From CAZLFQ01 sp044229535 (lineage in GTDB: Bacteria > Pseudomonadota > Alphaproteobacteria > Rickettsiales > Midichloriaceae), in assembly GCA_044229535.1 (NCBI GenBank), contig JBGASU010000001.1:248001-312000 (forward strand): a DNA stretch of 64,000 nucleotides, written 5' to 3'. Shown here piece after piece: positions 46,071-53,899 of this stretch. Numbering within the stretch: the stretch's first letter is position 1; each line of letters begins with the position of its first letter. A program made the position numbers and the translations under genes. Under the pieces are notes generated by a model that saw only the letters and a list, made by a program, of their open reading frames with translations, ran no database searches and was not told the DNA's origin.

Positions 46071-47666
46071 ATGAAAGATTCTCCAAAATATAAAAAATAT
46101 AAGTATTCTACCTTTTCAGAAGAGGTGAGAAATACAACTGAGCATTTCTATGACACTCTTAAACGACCAGATGATATGAATGCCATGGCTGAAAGATTGA
46201 GAAGTGAGCATGATAAAACAGATTTAGCTGATGAAACAAAAAGAGCAGATGTTCTAAAAAGACTCTTTCTTACTGTTGGTGCTAGTAATTTAATTGTTAA
46301 GGGAAACAGGGCATGGAGATTTGCTACCGAAAATGGACTGCCAATTGCGATGGAAATTGGTATAGGTCCAAGGGTTTTAATAGAAATTCCAAAAATTGAA
46401 GATCCAGCAAAAGCCAATGAATTTTTTAATTGGCTAACTTCTGGTAGTCCAAGTTCTGGTACACATTTGAATCCTAACGTTACAGACTCGGGTACTGGCA
46501 AAAAAGCATTAGACGAAGGGAAAATTGTTTTTACTAGATTGGCGGCTACTCACGACGTTACTGTTGACGAGCATGGAGAGATTAAAGAAAAAAAACTGAA
46601 CCCATTAAAAGAAGCAACCAATGCTGCAACTAAGCTTTCAACTTATTATACTTCGTCATCAAGCTCAGAGTTTTTTACAGGGCATTTCGGTATGAATGTC
46701 CCAGTCGGTAGGTATGGTGAAGTTGATGCCAAAGGTAATGTTATTGGTGCGGATGGTGCTACAGGACACTTGTACATGTTTTATAAAAAACCAACTAAAG
46801 ATTCGGTAGGTGGTTTGTTGATAGGTATGGAAGGCTCTGAGCCATTAGTGAGTGGGCAGTATGGTGAGCATTCATTATTAGGCGCATCAGATGAATTTAC
46901 AGTATCGGGTGGGCGTCCATCAAAAGAATTAGAAGTTATGCCAAAAGATGGAGATTATGCAAATTCTATTATTGCAGATAGATATGATGCGCGCAAAGTT
47001 GTTTTAACTCCAGAAAAAATGGCAGACCTTTATAAATTTGATATGAAGTCATTAAGAGATCCTGCAAAACTAGCATGTGCAAAGCCACAAAAATCAATAG
47101 AAGATCTAGTAAAGCATGTAAATGAAATTGATTATGCAAGAAATGAGTTTCGTAAATCAGATAAAAAGACAGTTCAAACTATTGGTTCTGTAATGCATAG
47201 TAATTTAAGTAATGATCAAATCGATAATTTTAATATTTTGATAAATCAATTATCCAGAGAAGAATCTGATGTAGATTTAGGAGTATTAAAAGATTCTTAT
47301 AAAAAAGCATTTCAATCTTTAGACTTAAACATAGAACAAGCCGAAGAATTTAGGCAAAGTGTAGAGGAACATTTGGCTGGGTTGGGAAGAAATAAAAGAT
47401 TGCAACTTGTATACGATGTACATAAAGCAATATACAAAGAGAAGGGTTGGGAAATAGGTAGTATATACGGACTGCATGATAATAGAGCTGCAAGATTACT
47501 AAATGCTACAAGCTCTGTTGGTGGGGCAGTGCTAAGCACGGTTCAAGCTGTAACTAGTGTTGCAAGTACGGCTCTATCATGGTTTTCTCGTAATCCTGAG
47601 CAAGATGCTAAGATTAAAAGCGATGCTAAATTACCAGATCAAGGAAAAGGTATTCAAAAAGAGTGA
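46071..47666 (+). CDS. Unknown protein A with paralogous C-terminal module
   Basis: The 531-residue protein is not recognised. The N-terminal 370 residues are mixed and soluble, with a GHLYMFYKKP...GGLLIGMEGSEP block near residues 225-255. Residues about 384-505 match the unknown protein at 49145-50824: both have E-EFR-SVE-LA-xGRN-R-Q-V-DVH-xxY, then a small-residue hydrophobic stretch and a polar tail. No Sec signal is present. A C-terminal hydrophobic segment plus charged tail could serve as membrane anchor or secretion signal. It is under a CtrA-type box and flanks the pilin gene. Confidence 0.6.
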   Translation: MKDSPKYKKYKYSTFSEEVRNTTEHFYDTLKRPDDMNAMAERLRSEHDKTDLADETKRADVLKRLFLTVGASNLIVKGNRAWRFATENGLPIAMEIGIGPRVLIEIPKIEDPAKANEFFNWLTSGSPSSGTHLNPNVTDSGTGKKALDEGKIVFTRLAATHDVTVDEHGEIKEKKLNPLKEATNAATKLSTYYTSSSSSEFFTGHFGMNVPVGRYGEVDAKGNVIGADGATGHLYMFYKKPTKDSVGGLLIGMEGSEPLVSGQYGEHSLLGASDEFTVSGGRPSKELEVMPKDGDYANSIIADRYDARKVVLTPEKMADLYKFDMKSLRDPAKLACAKPQKSIEDLVKHVNEIDYARNEFRKSDKKTVQTIGSVMHSNLSNDQIDNFNILINQLSREESDVDLGVLKDSYKKAFQSLDLNIEQAEEFRQSVEEHLAGLGRNKRLQLVYDVHKAIYKEKGWEIGSIYGLHDNRAARLLNATSSVGGAVLSTVQAVTSVASTALSWFSRNPEQDAKIKSDAKLPDQGKGIQKE

Positions 47667-48022
47667 ATAACAGATAGCTTAGATTCCAAATACATTGCTG
47701 ATGTATAGTAAGTTCCCATAGCTTTGTTTTCTCTTCTTTCGAATTCTAAATACATTATAACAGGGATGTTTGATTCAAAATAGTGTTTTGCTGCGTAGCA
47801 TAAACCCATTGTAAGTAAGGATATTGTTTCTAAGAAAATAGCTGGTCTGTGTGAATTTACTATGAATTGATTGTAGTCTAAAATATTTATATTTAGAGTA
47901 TTAAACCTTTCAGCATTTTTTTTCATTTCGTACATTCTATAAACATGTCTTAATGCTAGAAATATAGCCCCTAAACAGATGGCTGCATTTAAAGCTTCGT
48001 TCTCATTAGATATTTGATTCAT
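47654..48022 (-). CDS. Small membrane protein of unknown function
   Basis: The 122-residue protein has two hydrophobic segments, one near the N-terminus (ALNAAICLGAIFLAL) and one near residue 65-85 (FLETISLLTMGLCYAA), joined by a basic region. It is not recognised. The gene is antisense-adjacent to protein A (13-bp tail overlap) and divergent from the pilin-like gene, so the CtrA-type box at 48165 lies between two divergent starts. Confidence 0.5.
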   Translation of the reverse strand: MNQISNENEALNAAICLGAIFLALRHVYRMYEMKKNAERFNTLNINILDYNQFIVNSHRPAIFLETISLLTMGLCYAAKHYFESNIPVIMYLEFERRENKAMGTYYTSAMYLESKLSVIHSF

Positions 48023-48164
48023 ATTTAAACTCTATCTGCATATAAACCTAGATTGTACCATGAGTGTTATTGCTATTCCTATATGAAAAATTATATATTT
48101 TGACTTAAAAATAGGTTAAGTATCTGAATAAAATTGGTTTTATCTGAGATTTAAATGTCTAAAA

Positions 48165-48179
48165 TTAACCAAATATTAA
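48165..48179 (+). promoter_or_regulatory. CtrA-type box 2 (TTAA-N7-TTAA)
   Basis: TTAACCAAATATTAA is an exact consensus match. A -10-like TAGTAT follows 11 bp later (48191-48196), and the pilin start codon is 48 bp beyond the box, nearly the same layout as box 1. Confidence 0.6.
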
Positions 48180-48227
48180 TAAAGTTATGGTAGTATCGCA
48201 GGTATAGGGTGTGAAAGAAAGCAGGTT

Positions 48228-49070
48228 ATGTCCCAAGAAAAAAGAGGTTTCTCACTAGTTGAATTAGCCGTTGTTATTACGGTGATAGGTCTGCTTTTAG
48301 CAGGTATTGCTTCTGGTAGTAAGTTATTGGAACAGTCGCAAATTAGGAGTTTTATAGCCCAAATAGATCAGTTTAAAAGTGACTATAGCGCCTTTAAAAT
48401 TGAATATAATGCAGTTCCAGGCGATATGAAGGATGCGTCGGCATTCTTCGCTGGCTGTGCATCTGGTGGTGTGGGTAATGCAAATTGCAATGGTAATGGA
48501 GATAACTTTATTTCTCTTTGTATGGGCAATGCTTGGGATGGTGATCAATTAGGTGATGAGCAGGTGAAATTTTTTAGGCATTTATATATGGCTGGAATAA
48601 ACCAGTCTGCTGGGAGTACCATTTTAAGTGGATATAACTGTTATGATCAGGTTGGTGACACTCCTATGTTTCCAAAGGCTACATATAAGGGAGTAGCTTT
48701 ATCAATTGGCACTGTAGACGCTGGTAATACTGGAGGTTCAGCAATAGCTGCAGGCGGATTAGTAAGTGATGCTGGTACACCTGGCTCGCCAGTCATATCA
48801 AGTTTTCCTGTTTTGACAACGGTGTTATATGCGATTAAAGCTGATGATTCTGGCTCAGTTTTAAACGGTGGATTAACACCAAATATTGCTCATCAAATCG
48901 ATAGAAAAATTGATGATGGTGATGCCGTAGGTGCTGCAGCAACAGGAGCTGCTACTGGCAGAATTAGAACGAACAACGATAAAACAGGCTCCAATGCTTG
49001 TGTCACCTCTGGCAACTATAATATCTCGGTTGTCCAGTCTACCTGTATTTTACAAAGCTCAGTTAAATAA
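48228..49070 (+). CDS. Type IV pilin-like/pseudopilin protein
   Basis: The 280-residue protein has a class III signal: a short leader MSQEKRG followed by FSLVELAVV, with the conserved Phe at +1 and Glu at +5, then a 20-residue hydrophobic helix. A YNAVPGDMKDASAFF motif follows near residue 63; the same Y-x-A-x-PGD pattern occurs in many rickettsial and gammaproteobacterial pseudopilins. The rest is Gly/Ser/Asn-rich with several Cys. It is processed by a prepilin peptidase and probably assembled at the surface. No assembly ATPase, peptidase or secretin gene is in the window. A GCAGG site precedes the ATG. Confidence 0.85.
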   Translation: MSQEKRGFSLVELAVVITVIGLLLAGIASGSKLLEQSQIRSFIAQIDQFKSDYSAFKIEYNAVPGDMKDASAFFAGCASGGVGNANCNGNGDNFISLCMGNAWDGDQLGDEQVKFFRHLYMAGINQSAGSTILSGYNCYDQVGDTPMFPKATYKGVALSIGTVDAGNTGGSAIAAGGLVSDAGTPGSPVISSFPVLTTVLYAIKADDSGSVLNGGLTPNIAHQIDRKIDDGDAVGAAATGAATGRIRTNNDKTGSNACVTSGNYNISVVQSTCILQSSVK

Positions 49071-49083
49071 AAATTTCATTATT

Positions 49084-49098
49084 TTAACCAATTGTTAA
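49084..49098 (+). promoter_or_regulatory. CtrA-type box 3 (TTAA-N7-TTAA)
   Basis: TTAACCAATTGTTAA is an exact consensus match. A 13-bp palindrome, CACACT-T-AGTGTG, follows at 49111-49123 and contains the -10-like CACACT. The start codon of the next gene is 46 bp beyond the box. Confidence 0.6.
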
Positions 49099-49144
49099 CA
49101 TCTTTTAGGTCACACTTAGTGTGTATTACTAGGTGGAGATTTTT

Positions 49145-50824
49145 ATGGCTTGGGGCTTGAAAGAATGGAAAACGAACAAACAAAATTTTGAGATTGCATT
49201 AAGGGATGGGAGAGTTGATGAAGCCAAAAAAATCATAGATGATATGGCTGTAGAAAAAGCCGGGAGCGGAGAAAGTTTTGATAGTAATTTTTATCAGGAA
49301 TTTAGTGATAACAGTGGGACTTTTGCGGAACATCCAATTATGGCTTGTTTGTTCCATGGTAATAAAGAAGTATTTGATTATGCGATAAACAAATTAAGCC
49401 CAAATCTTAGTAAGGCAGTAAACGCTAATCATGTTCTAATTAATGTTGCAGTAACTCCTTGTAAAGAACAAAACGGTCAAGTCAATGAAGATAAGTTAAG
49501 ACAAGCACAAGAAATATTAAATTTTCTCAATATCAAATTAACTCCTGAAAATAAAATTAAAGTTGGATTTTTCAACTTAGCAACTTTTTTTATGCACGTC
49601 GATTTGGTAAGTAAATTAACAAGAGATCCATATTTTGAAGAAATGGCAAATAAGCCATTTGCTAGGAACGCAAAGCCAATTAATTTTCCAATTGGTTTAT
49701 ATAATGAAGACGAAAGAAATAGAAGGATTTATGACGTACTAATTAGTAATGTACATATTCAAAAAGATATAAAAAATAACGCTAGCTTCGTACAATCTTT
49801 ATTTGACGGTTGCTTGTACGGAATTTTTGTTGATCTATTTAATAGGAAAATAATAACTGATAGTAAGTTACAAGAAGAAGGGGCTTTAACTGCAGCATTG
49901 GGTGGTTTGGTGAGGCAGCATCAGGTTGGAAGAATATTGTCGGATGAAGATATAAAATCAGCTGAAAAAATATTAAATCAAATTATAGAGTTGGGTAATG
50001 AAAGAGACGTATTAAGAATTAGCCACCATATTACTAGCTTGCAGGACGAAATTAAAGAAATCCTTGCAAGAGCTGTGGTTAAAAAATATAAAAGCAAACT
50101 TGAAAAAGGCGAGATAGATCTATTTGAATGTGGCGATTTGTTGGCTTATTTTGCTACTCGTCCTGATTTACTTAATGGTGTTATGCTAACCGATAGAGAT
50201 AGAAATTTATTGGTGAGAAATGGAGCGTATAATGATTTGGCAGGTAAAGAATTCAGCCATTCATTCTTAGCTTCCGATAGTAGTTTTGTTAAGCAGGACC
50301 TAAGGTTAGATATCTTGAGCGTCATTTCAAAGCTTACCGATCCAGAAAAACCAAAAGACATGGATGCTTTGAAAAATGAGTATAAAAATCTGATAAAAGA
50401 AGTATTAAAATACAATCAAATGACAATTGGTCGTTTTGAAGAATTTAGAAAAAGCGTTGAAGTAGCGTTGGCGGCATCAGGAAGAAACGAGAGATATCAA
50501 ATGGTGAGCGATGTGCATCATGATTTATATAGAAAATTAAAAGTAATAGAGTCAGATGAAATTATTCCTATAGAGGGAATAAATATGAATAGAATGATGA
50601 GGGTTGTGAATGTTGGTGCAGGTTTAGTTGGTGCGGTGACAAGTACAGCAACCACTGCACTTGTCACATCTGCCAATATACTTTGGGCAGCATTTGGTTT
50701 TTCTCCCGATGTCTCTCCAAAGATATCGCCCGATGTTTCTCCTAATTCGTCCCCAAAAGCTAGGAAAAAAGCAGAACTATCAGACGATGATTTTCAGGAA
50801 ATACCGAAATCTCCAAAGCGTTAA
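49145..50824 (+). CDS. Unknown protein B with paralogous C-terminal module
   Basis: The 559-residue protein is not recognised. Its N-terminal half has ankyrin-like helical pairs (RDGRVDEAKKIIDDM and HPIMACLFHGNKEVFDYAI), although the ankyrin consensus is degenerate. Residues about 388-519 match protein A at 46071-47666 in order and position, including FEEFRKSVE, GRNERYQMVSDVH and a hydrophobic Gly/Ala/Thr-rich segment. The tail repeats SPDVSPxxSP three times and ends acidic-basic. The ATG at 49145 follows AGGTGGAG. It is likely an effector or surface-associated protein; this is inference. Confidence 0.6.
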   Translation: MAWGLKEWKTNKQNFEIALRDGRVDEAKKIIDDMAVEKAGSGESFDSNFYQEFSDNSGTFAEHPIMACLFHGNKEVFDYAINKLSPNLSKAVNANHVLINVAVTPCKEQNGQVNEDKLRQAQEILNFLNIKLTPENKIKVGFFNLATFFMHVDLVSKLTRDPYFEEMANKPFARNAKPINFPIGLYNEDERNRRIYDVLISNVHIQKDIKNNASFVQSLFDGCLYGIFVDLFNRKIITDSKLQEEGALTAALGGLVRQHQVGRILSDEDIKSAEKILNQIIELGNERDVLRISHHITSLQDEIKEILARAVVKKYKSKLEKGEIDLFECGDLLAYFATRPDLLNGVMLTDRDRNLLVRNGAYNDLAGKEFSHSFLASDSSFVKQDLRLDILSVISKLTDPEKPKDMDALKNEYKNLIKEVLKYNQMTIGRFEEFRKSVEVALAASGRNERYQMVSDVHHDLYRKLKVIESDEIIPIEGINMNRMMRVVNVGAGLVGAVTSTATTALVTSANILWAAFGFSPDVSPKISPDVSPNSSPKARKKAELSDDDFQEIPKSPKR

Positions 50825-50862
50825 ATAAAAGTTAAATATTATGAATAACTAAGCTGAGAGCA

Positions 50863-51150
50863 CTAACATATGCTTAGAGTTGCTTGTTGCCTCTCCTTAT
50901 CAAATAAATTTCTTAGCATTATTTCTAGTTTTTCAGACGTCATGACAACAACTGACGAAATGCCAAGCTGAGATATCACAGCAGTACTAGCAAGTTTTTG
51001 TCCAATTAAATTAGGATCTAGTAACATTAGTATTTCTGGTGTTACTCCAATGTTTAACCCATTATTTTTTGCTTGCGATATAATATTAGAAAAATATTCT
51101 TCAGTACATTCCGCTGGTGCGCTAATAACTATAACTTGTGTTTTGTTCAT
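50863..51150 (-). CDS. Small hypothetical protein downstream of nrdB
   Basis: The 95-residue protein is not recognised. It has an alternating alpha/beta pattern (VIVISAP, then GISSVVVMT near residue 65) that suggests a small nucleotide-binding-like or flavodoxin-like fold, without a complete motif. It follows nrdB on the same strand after 90 bp that contain a perfect 17-bp palindrome, so it may have its own regulation. Confidence 0.45.
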   Translation of the reverse strand: MNKTQVIVISAPAECTEEYFSNIISQAKNNGLNIGVTPEILMLLDPNLIGQKLASTAVISQLGISSVVVMTSEKLEIMLRNLFDKERQQATLSIC

Positions 51151-51173
51151 ACTTACCTTTATAAATTTTCCAG

Positions 51174-51190
51174 AGCAATACAGTATTGCT
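51174..51190. promoter_or_regulatory. Perfect 17-bp palindrome
   Basis: AGCAATAC-A-GTATTGCT is an 8+1+8 inverted repeat 24 bp upstream of the small gene that starts at 51150. There is no following T run, so an operator or an mRNA hairpin is more likely than a terminator. Confidence 0.45.
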
Positions 51191-51239
51191 AATATATTAG
51201 CAACTCATTATTTGCAAACACTAGAAAATATCCCTTGGT

Positions 51240-52238
51240 CTAAGCAGCTTCTTTGGAAGGCTCCAAACCAACTGCATGTGCGAAAGCTTCATCCCAAGTT
51301 CCTTTTGTCGCAGCTTTTGCATATTCGGTTACACGATTTTCAAAGAAGTTCGTATGTTCTGGAGCAGCAAGAAGTTCATCTAACCAAGGTAATGGATTGC
51401 GTTCGATGTGATAAATTGCATCCAAACCAAGTTGGTTTAATCTTCTGTCAGCAATGTATCTGATATATTTTTTTACATCGCTTGCTTCCATGCCTTCAAT
51501 AGCGCCATCAAATTCAAAAGCTAGATCAATAAATGCATCTTCATGCTCTACGATAGTTTCACAAGCTTCTTTCAAATCATTACGCAGTTCTTCAGTCCAG
51601 ACTTCAGGATTTTCCTGAATAAACGTGCGGAATAGTTTTATAATAGAGTTGGTGTGTAGTGTTTCATCGCGCACAGACCAAGCAACGATTTGTCCCATCC
51701 CTTTCATTTTTCCAAATCTTTGGAAGTTTAAAAGCATCGCAAATGATGCAAATAATTGCAGGCCTTCTGTGAAGCCACCAAAAACTGCAAGAGTTGTTGC
51801 AATATCTTTTGGAGTATCAACTCCGAATTTTTGCATATAGTCATATTTGTCTTTCATTTCCTTGTATTTCATGAAAGCTTGATACTCAACTTCTGGCATG
51901 CCAATGGTATCTAATAAGTGAGAATATGCGTCGATATGAATGGTTTCCATATTGGAAAACGCAGCCAACATCATGCATATTTCTGTTGGACGAAACACCT
52001 TAGAGTAATGTCTCATATAGCAGTTGTTCACTTCGATATCTGCTTGGGTGAAAAAGCGGAAAATTTGAGTAAGTAAATGTCTTTCAGAGTCGGACATGCT
52101 ATGCTTCCAATCTTTAACATCATCGGCCATTGGAACTTCTTCAGGAAGCCAGTGAATTTGCTGCTGAATTTTCCATGCATCATAAGCCCAAGGATAGGCA
52201 AAGGGTTTGAAAATTGATTCGGATTTGGTAAGAGACAT
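51240..52238 (-). CDS. nrdB: Ribonucleotide reductase beta subunit (class I)
   Basis: The 332-residue protein has the diiron ligands of class I R2 (Asp/Glu in TQADIEVNN, the ExxH in METIHIDAYSH, later EGLQ and DETLHTN) and the radical tyrosine in the DAYSH motif, so it is a tyrosyl-radical enzyme rather than the Phe-bearing class Ic type. It supplies the radical for deoxyribonucleotide synthesis by NrdA. nrdA is not in the window. The start at MSLTK (52238) fits alphaproteobacterial homologues; ATG 52250 is possible. Confidence 0.93.
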   Translation of the reverse strand: MSLTKSESIFKPFAYPWAYDAWKIQQQIHWLPEEVPMADDVKDWKHSMSDSERHLLTQIFRFFTQADIEVNNCYMRHYSKVFRPTEICMMLAAFSNMETIHIDAYSHLLDTIGMPEVEYQAFMKYKEMKDKYDYMQKFGVDTPKDIATTLAVFGGFTEGLQLFASFAMLLNFQRFGKMKGMGQIVAWSVRDETLHTNSIIKLFRTFIQENPEVWTEELRNDLKEACETIVEHEDAFIDLAFEFDGAIEGMEASDVKKYIRYIADRRLNQLGLDAIYHIERNPLPWLDELLAAPEHTNFFENRVTEYAKAATKGTWDEAFAHAVGLEPSKEAA

Positions 52239-52455
52239 AATGATACCCATTATTGGTTTTAATTCTAAAATTAACAATATATTGTGATTTTTTATTCTTC
52301 AACTACTATATGTTGTTTGTTGAAAAGTTTTTTACGTGTCTGCCAATCTAGAGAATTTTTATTGATTTTCTCTGTGTGATAACAACAAGTCTGATTGATA
52401 TTTAAAAGCAAGTATTGTAAATGTTAAGTAATAAGTATTTTAGTGTTGTAGGCAA

Positions 52456-53760
52456 ATGTTACAAGATAAAGATCGGATTTTTACAAACTTATATGGCGAT
52501 CAAAGCGCAGAGTTAAGTTCTGCAAAAGCTAGAGGAGATTGGGACGGAACTAAAAAATTTCTTCAACTTGAGCAAGATCAAGTTATTCAGACTGTAAAAG
52601 ATTCTGGTTTGAGAGGACGAGGTGGTGCAGGTTTCTCTGCTGGGATGAAATGGTCTTTCATGCCTAAAACCCCTCCGAATGGTTTGCCATCTTATTTGGT
52701 AGTTAATGCTGACGAAAGTGAACCTGGTACTTGTAAAGATCGTGATATCTTGCGTTTTGAGCCACATAAACTTATAGAGGGTTGTTTGATTGCAGGGTAT
52801 GCAATGCGCGCAAAAGCTGCCTATATTTATATCCGCGGTGAATATTACAATGAATCGGTTGCAGTACAGAAAGCTATTGATGAAGCTTATGCTGCTGGTC
52901 TAATTGGTAAAAATGCTTGTGGTTCTGGCTATGATTTTGACGTTTATTTACACCGTGGTGCTGGTGCGTATATATGTGGTGAAGAAACAGCTCTTCTAAA
53001 TAGTTTAGAAGGCAGAAAAGGTATGCCACGTTTGAAACCGCCTTGCTTTCCAGCCGCTATAGGTGTGTGGGGTTGCCCAACAACGGTGAATAATGTAGAA
53101 ACTATTGCGGTTGTTCCGACAATTATGCGAAGAGGCGCGAGTTGGTTTTCATCAATTGGCAGGGCAAATAATACTGGTACAAAAATATTTTGTATTTCTG
53201 GCCATGTTAATAAGCCGTGCAATGTGGAAGAAGCGATGTCAATTCCAATGCGTGAATTAATTGAAAAACATTGTGGCGGTGTGAGAGGTGGTTGGAATAA
53301 CTTGCTTGCAGTTATACCAGGTGGTTCTTCAGTTCCTGCATTACCTAAGAAAATTTGTGATTCAGTATTGATGGACTTTGATGCACTTAAAGAAGTGCAG
53401 TCTGGCTTTGGAACTGCGGCGGTTATAGTGATGGATAAATCTACAGATATTATCAAAGCAATTGCCAAGCTTTCAAAGTTTTATATGCATGAGTCTTGTG
53501 GTCAGTGTACGCCTTGTAGAGAAGGTACGGGTTGGTTGTATAGAGTTATGTGCAGAATGGTTGAAGGTAATGCAACTGTTGATGAAATTGACCAACTATA
53601 TGAAGTTACAAAGCAAATCGAAGGACACACAATCTGCGCCTTAGGCGATGCTGCGGCTTGGCCAGTTCAAGGCTTAATTAGAAACTTTAGAGATGCGATC
53701 GAGGATCGTATTAGGTCATATAAGAGCAAGCAAAGGATGCGAGCTTCTAAGGCTGCTTAG
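52456..53760 (+). CDS. nuoF: NADH-quinone oxidoreductase subunit F
   Basis: The 434-residue protein has the NuoF landmarks: [16 protein letters not shown] (NADH/FMN site, near residue 52), the [19 protein letters not shown] flavin loop (near 170), and the 4Fe-4S ligands [12 protein letters not shown] with a distant Cys in HTICALGD. It oxidises NADH in complex I. The usual nuoE and nuoG neighbours are missing; nuo genes are scattered in Rickettsiales. It is divergent from nrdB across a 217-bp gap with no other recognisable gene. Confidence 0.95.
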   Translation: MLQDKDRIFTNLYGDQSAELSSAKARGDWDGTKKFLQLEQDQVIQTVKDSGLRGRGGAGFSAGMKWSFMPKTPPNGLPSYLVVNADESEPGTCKDRDILRFEPHKLIEGCLIAGYAMRAKAAYIYIRGEYYNESVAVQKAIDEAYAAGLIGKNACGSGYDFDVYLHRGAGAYICGEETALLNSLEGRKGMPRLKPPCFPAAIGVWGCPTTVNNVETIAVVPTIMRRGASWFSSIGRANNTGTKIFCISGHVNKPCNVEEAMSIPMRELIEKHCGGVRGGWNNLLAVIPGGSSVPALPKKICDSVLMDFDALKEVQSGFGTAAVIVMDKSTDIIKAIAKLSKFYMHESCGQCTPCREGTGWLYRVMCRMVEGNATVDEIDQLYEVTKQIEGHTICALGDAAAWPVQGLIRNFRDAIEDRIRSYKSKQRMRASKAA

Positions 53761-53775
53761 TATATAATCAAGTTC

Positions 53776-53790
53776 TTAATAAATTCTTAA
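53776..53790 (+). promoter_or_regulatory. CtrA-type box 4 (TTAA-N7-TTAA)
   Basis: TTAATAAATTCTTAA is an exact consensus match, 16 bp after the nuoF stop. The -10 region is less clear than for boxes 1-3; a separate perfect TATAAT stands at 53847-53852. The start codon of the next gene is 109 bp beyond the box. Confidence 0.5.
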
Positions 53791-53899
53791 TATAGTTGTA
53801 ACAAAAGTTTCATAAAACTTTTCTCTTTGTTTTGCGCGTGTAGGAGTATAATCACGCATGTGTTTAAGAGCACATTCAACAAATTACAAGGGGATTGAT

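Noticed and set aside
50850..50880. CTAAGC...GCTTAG inverted repeat after protein B
   Set aside because: The loop is long, the stem is short and no T run follows, so it is not a convincing terminator.
52258..52290. TTAA-N7-TTGT upstream of nrdB
   Set aside because: Only one half-site matches; a single TTAA is common in this AT-rich DNA.
52944..53468. Long minus-strand open frame inside nuoF
   Set aside because: nuoF is fully conserved on the other strand and the antisense product has no recognisable features.
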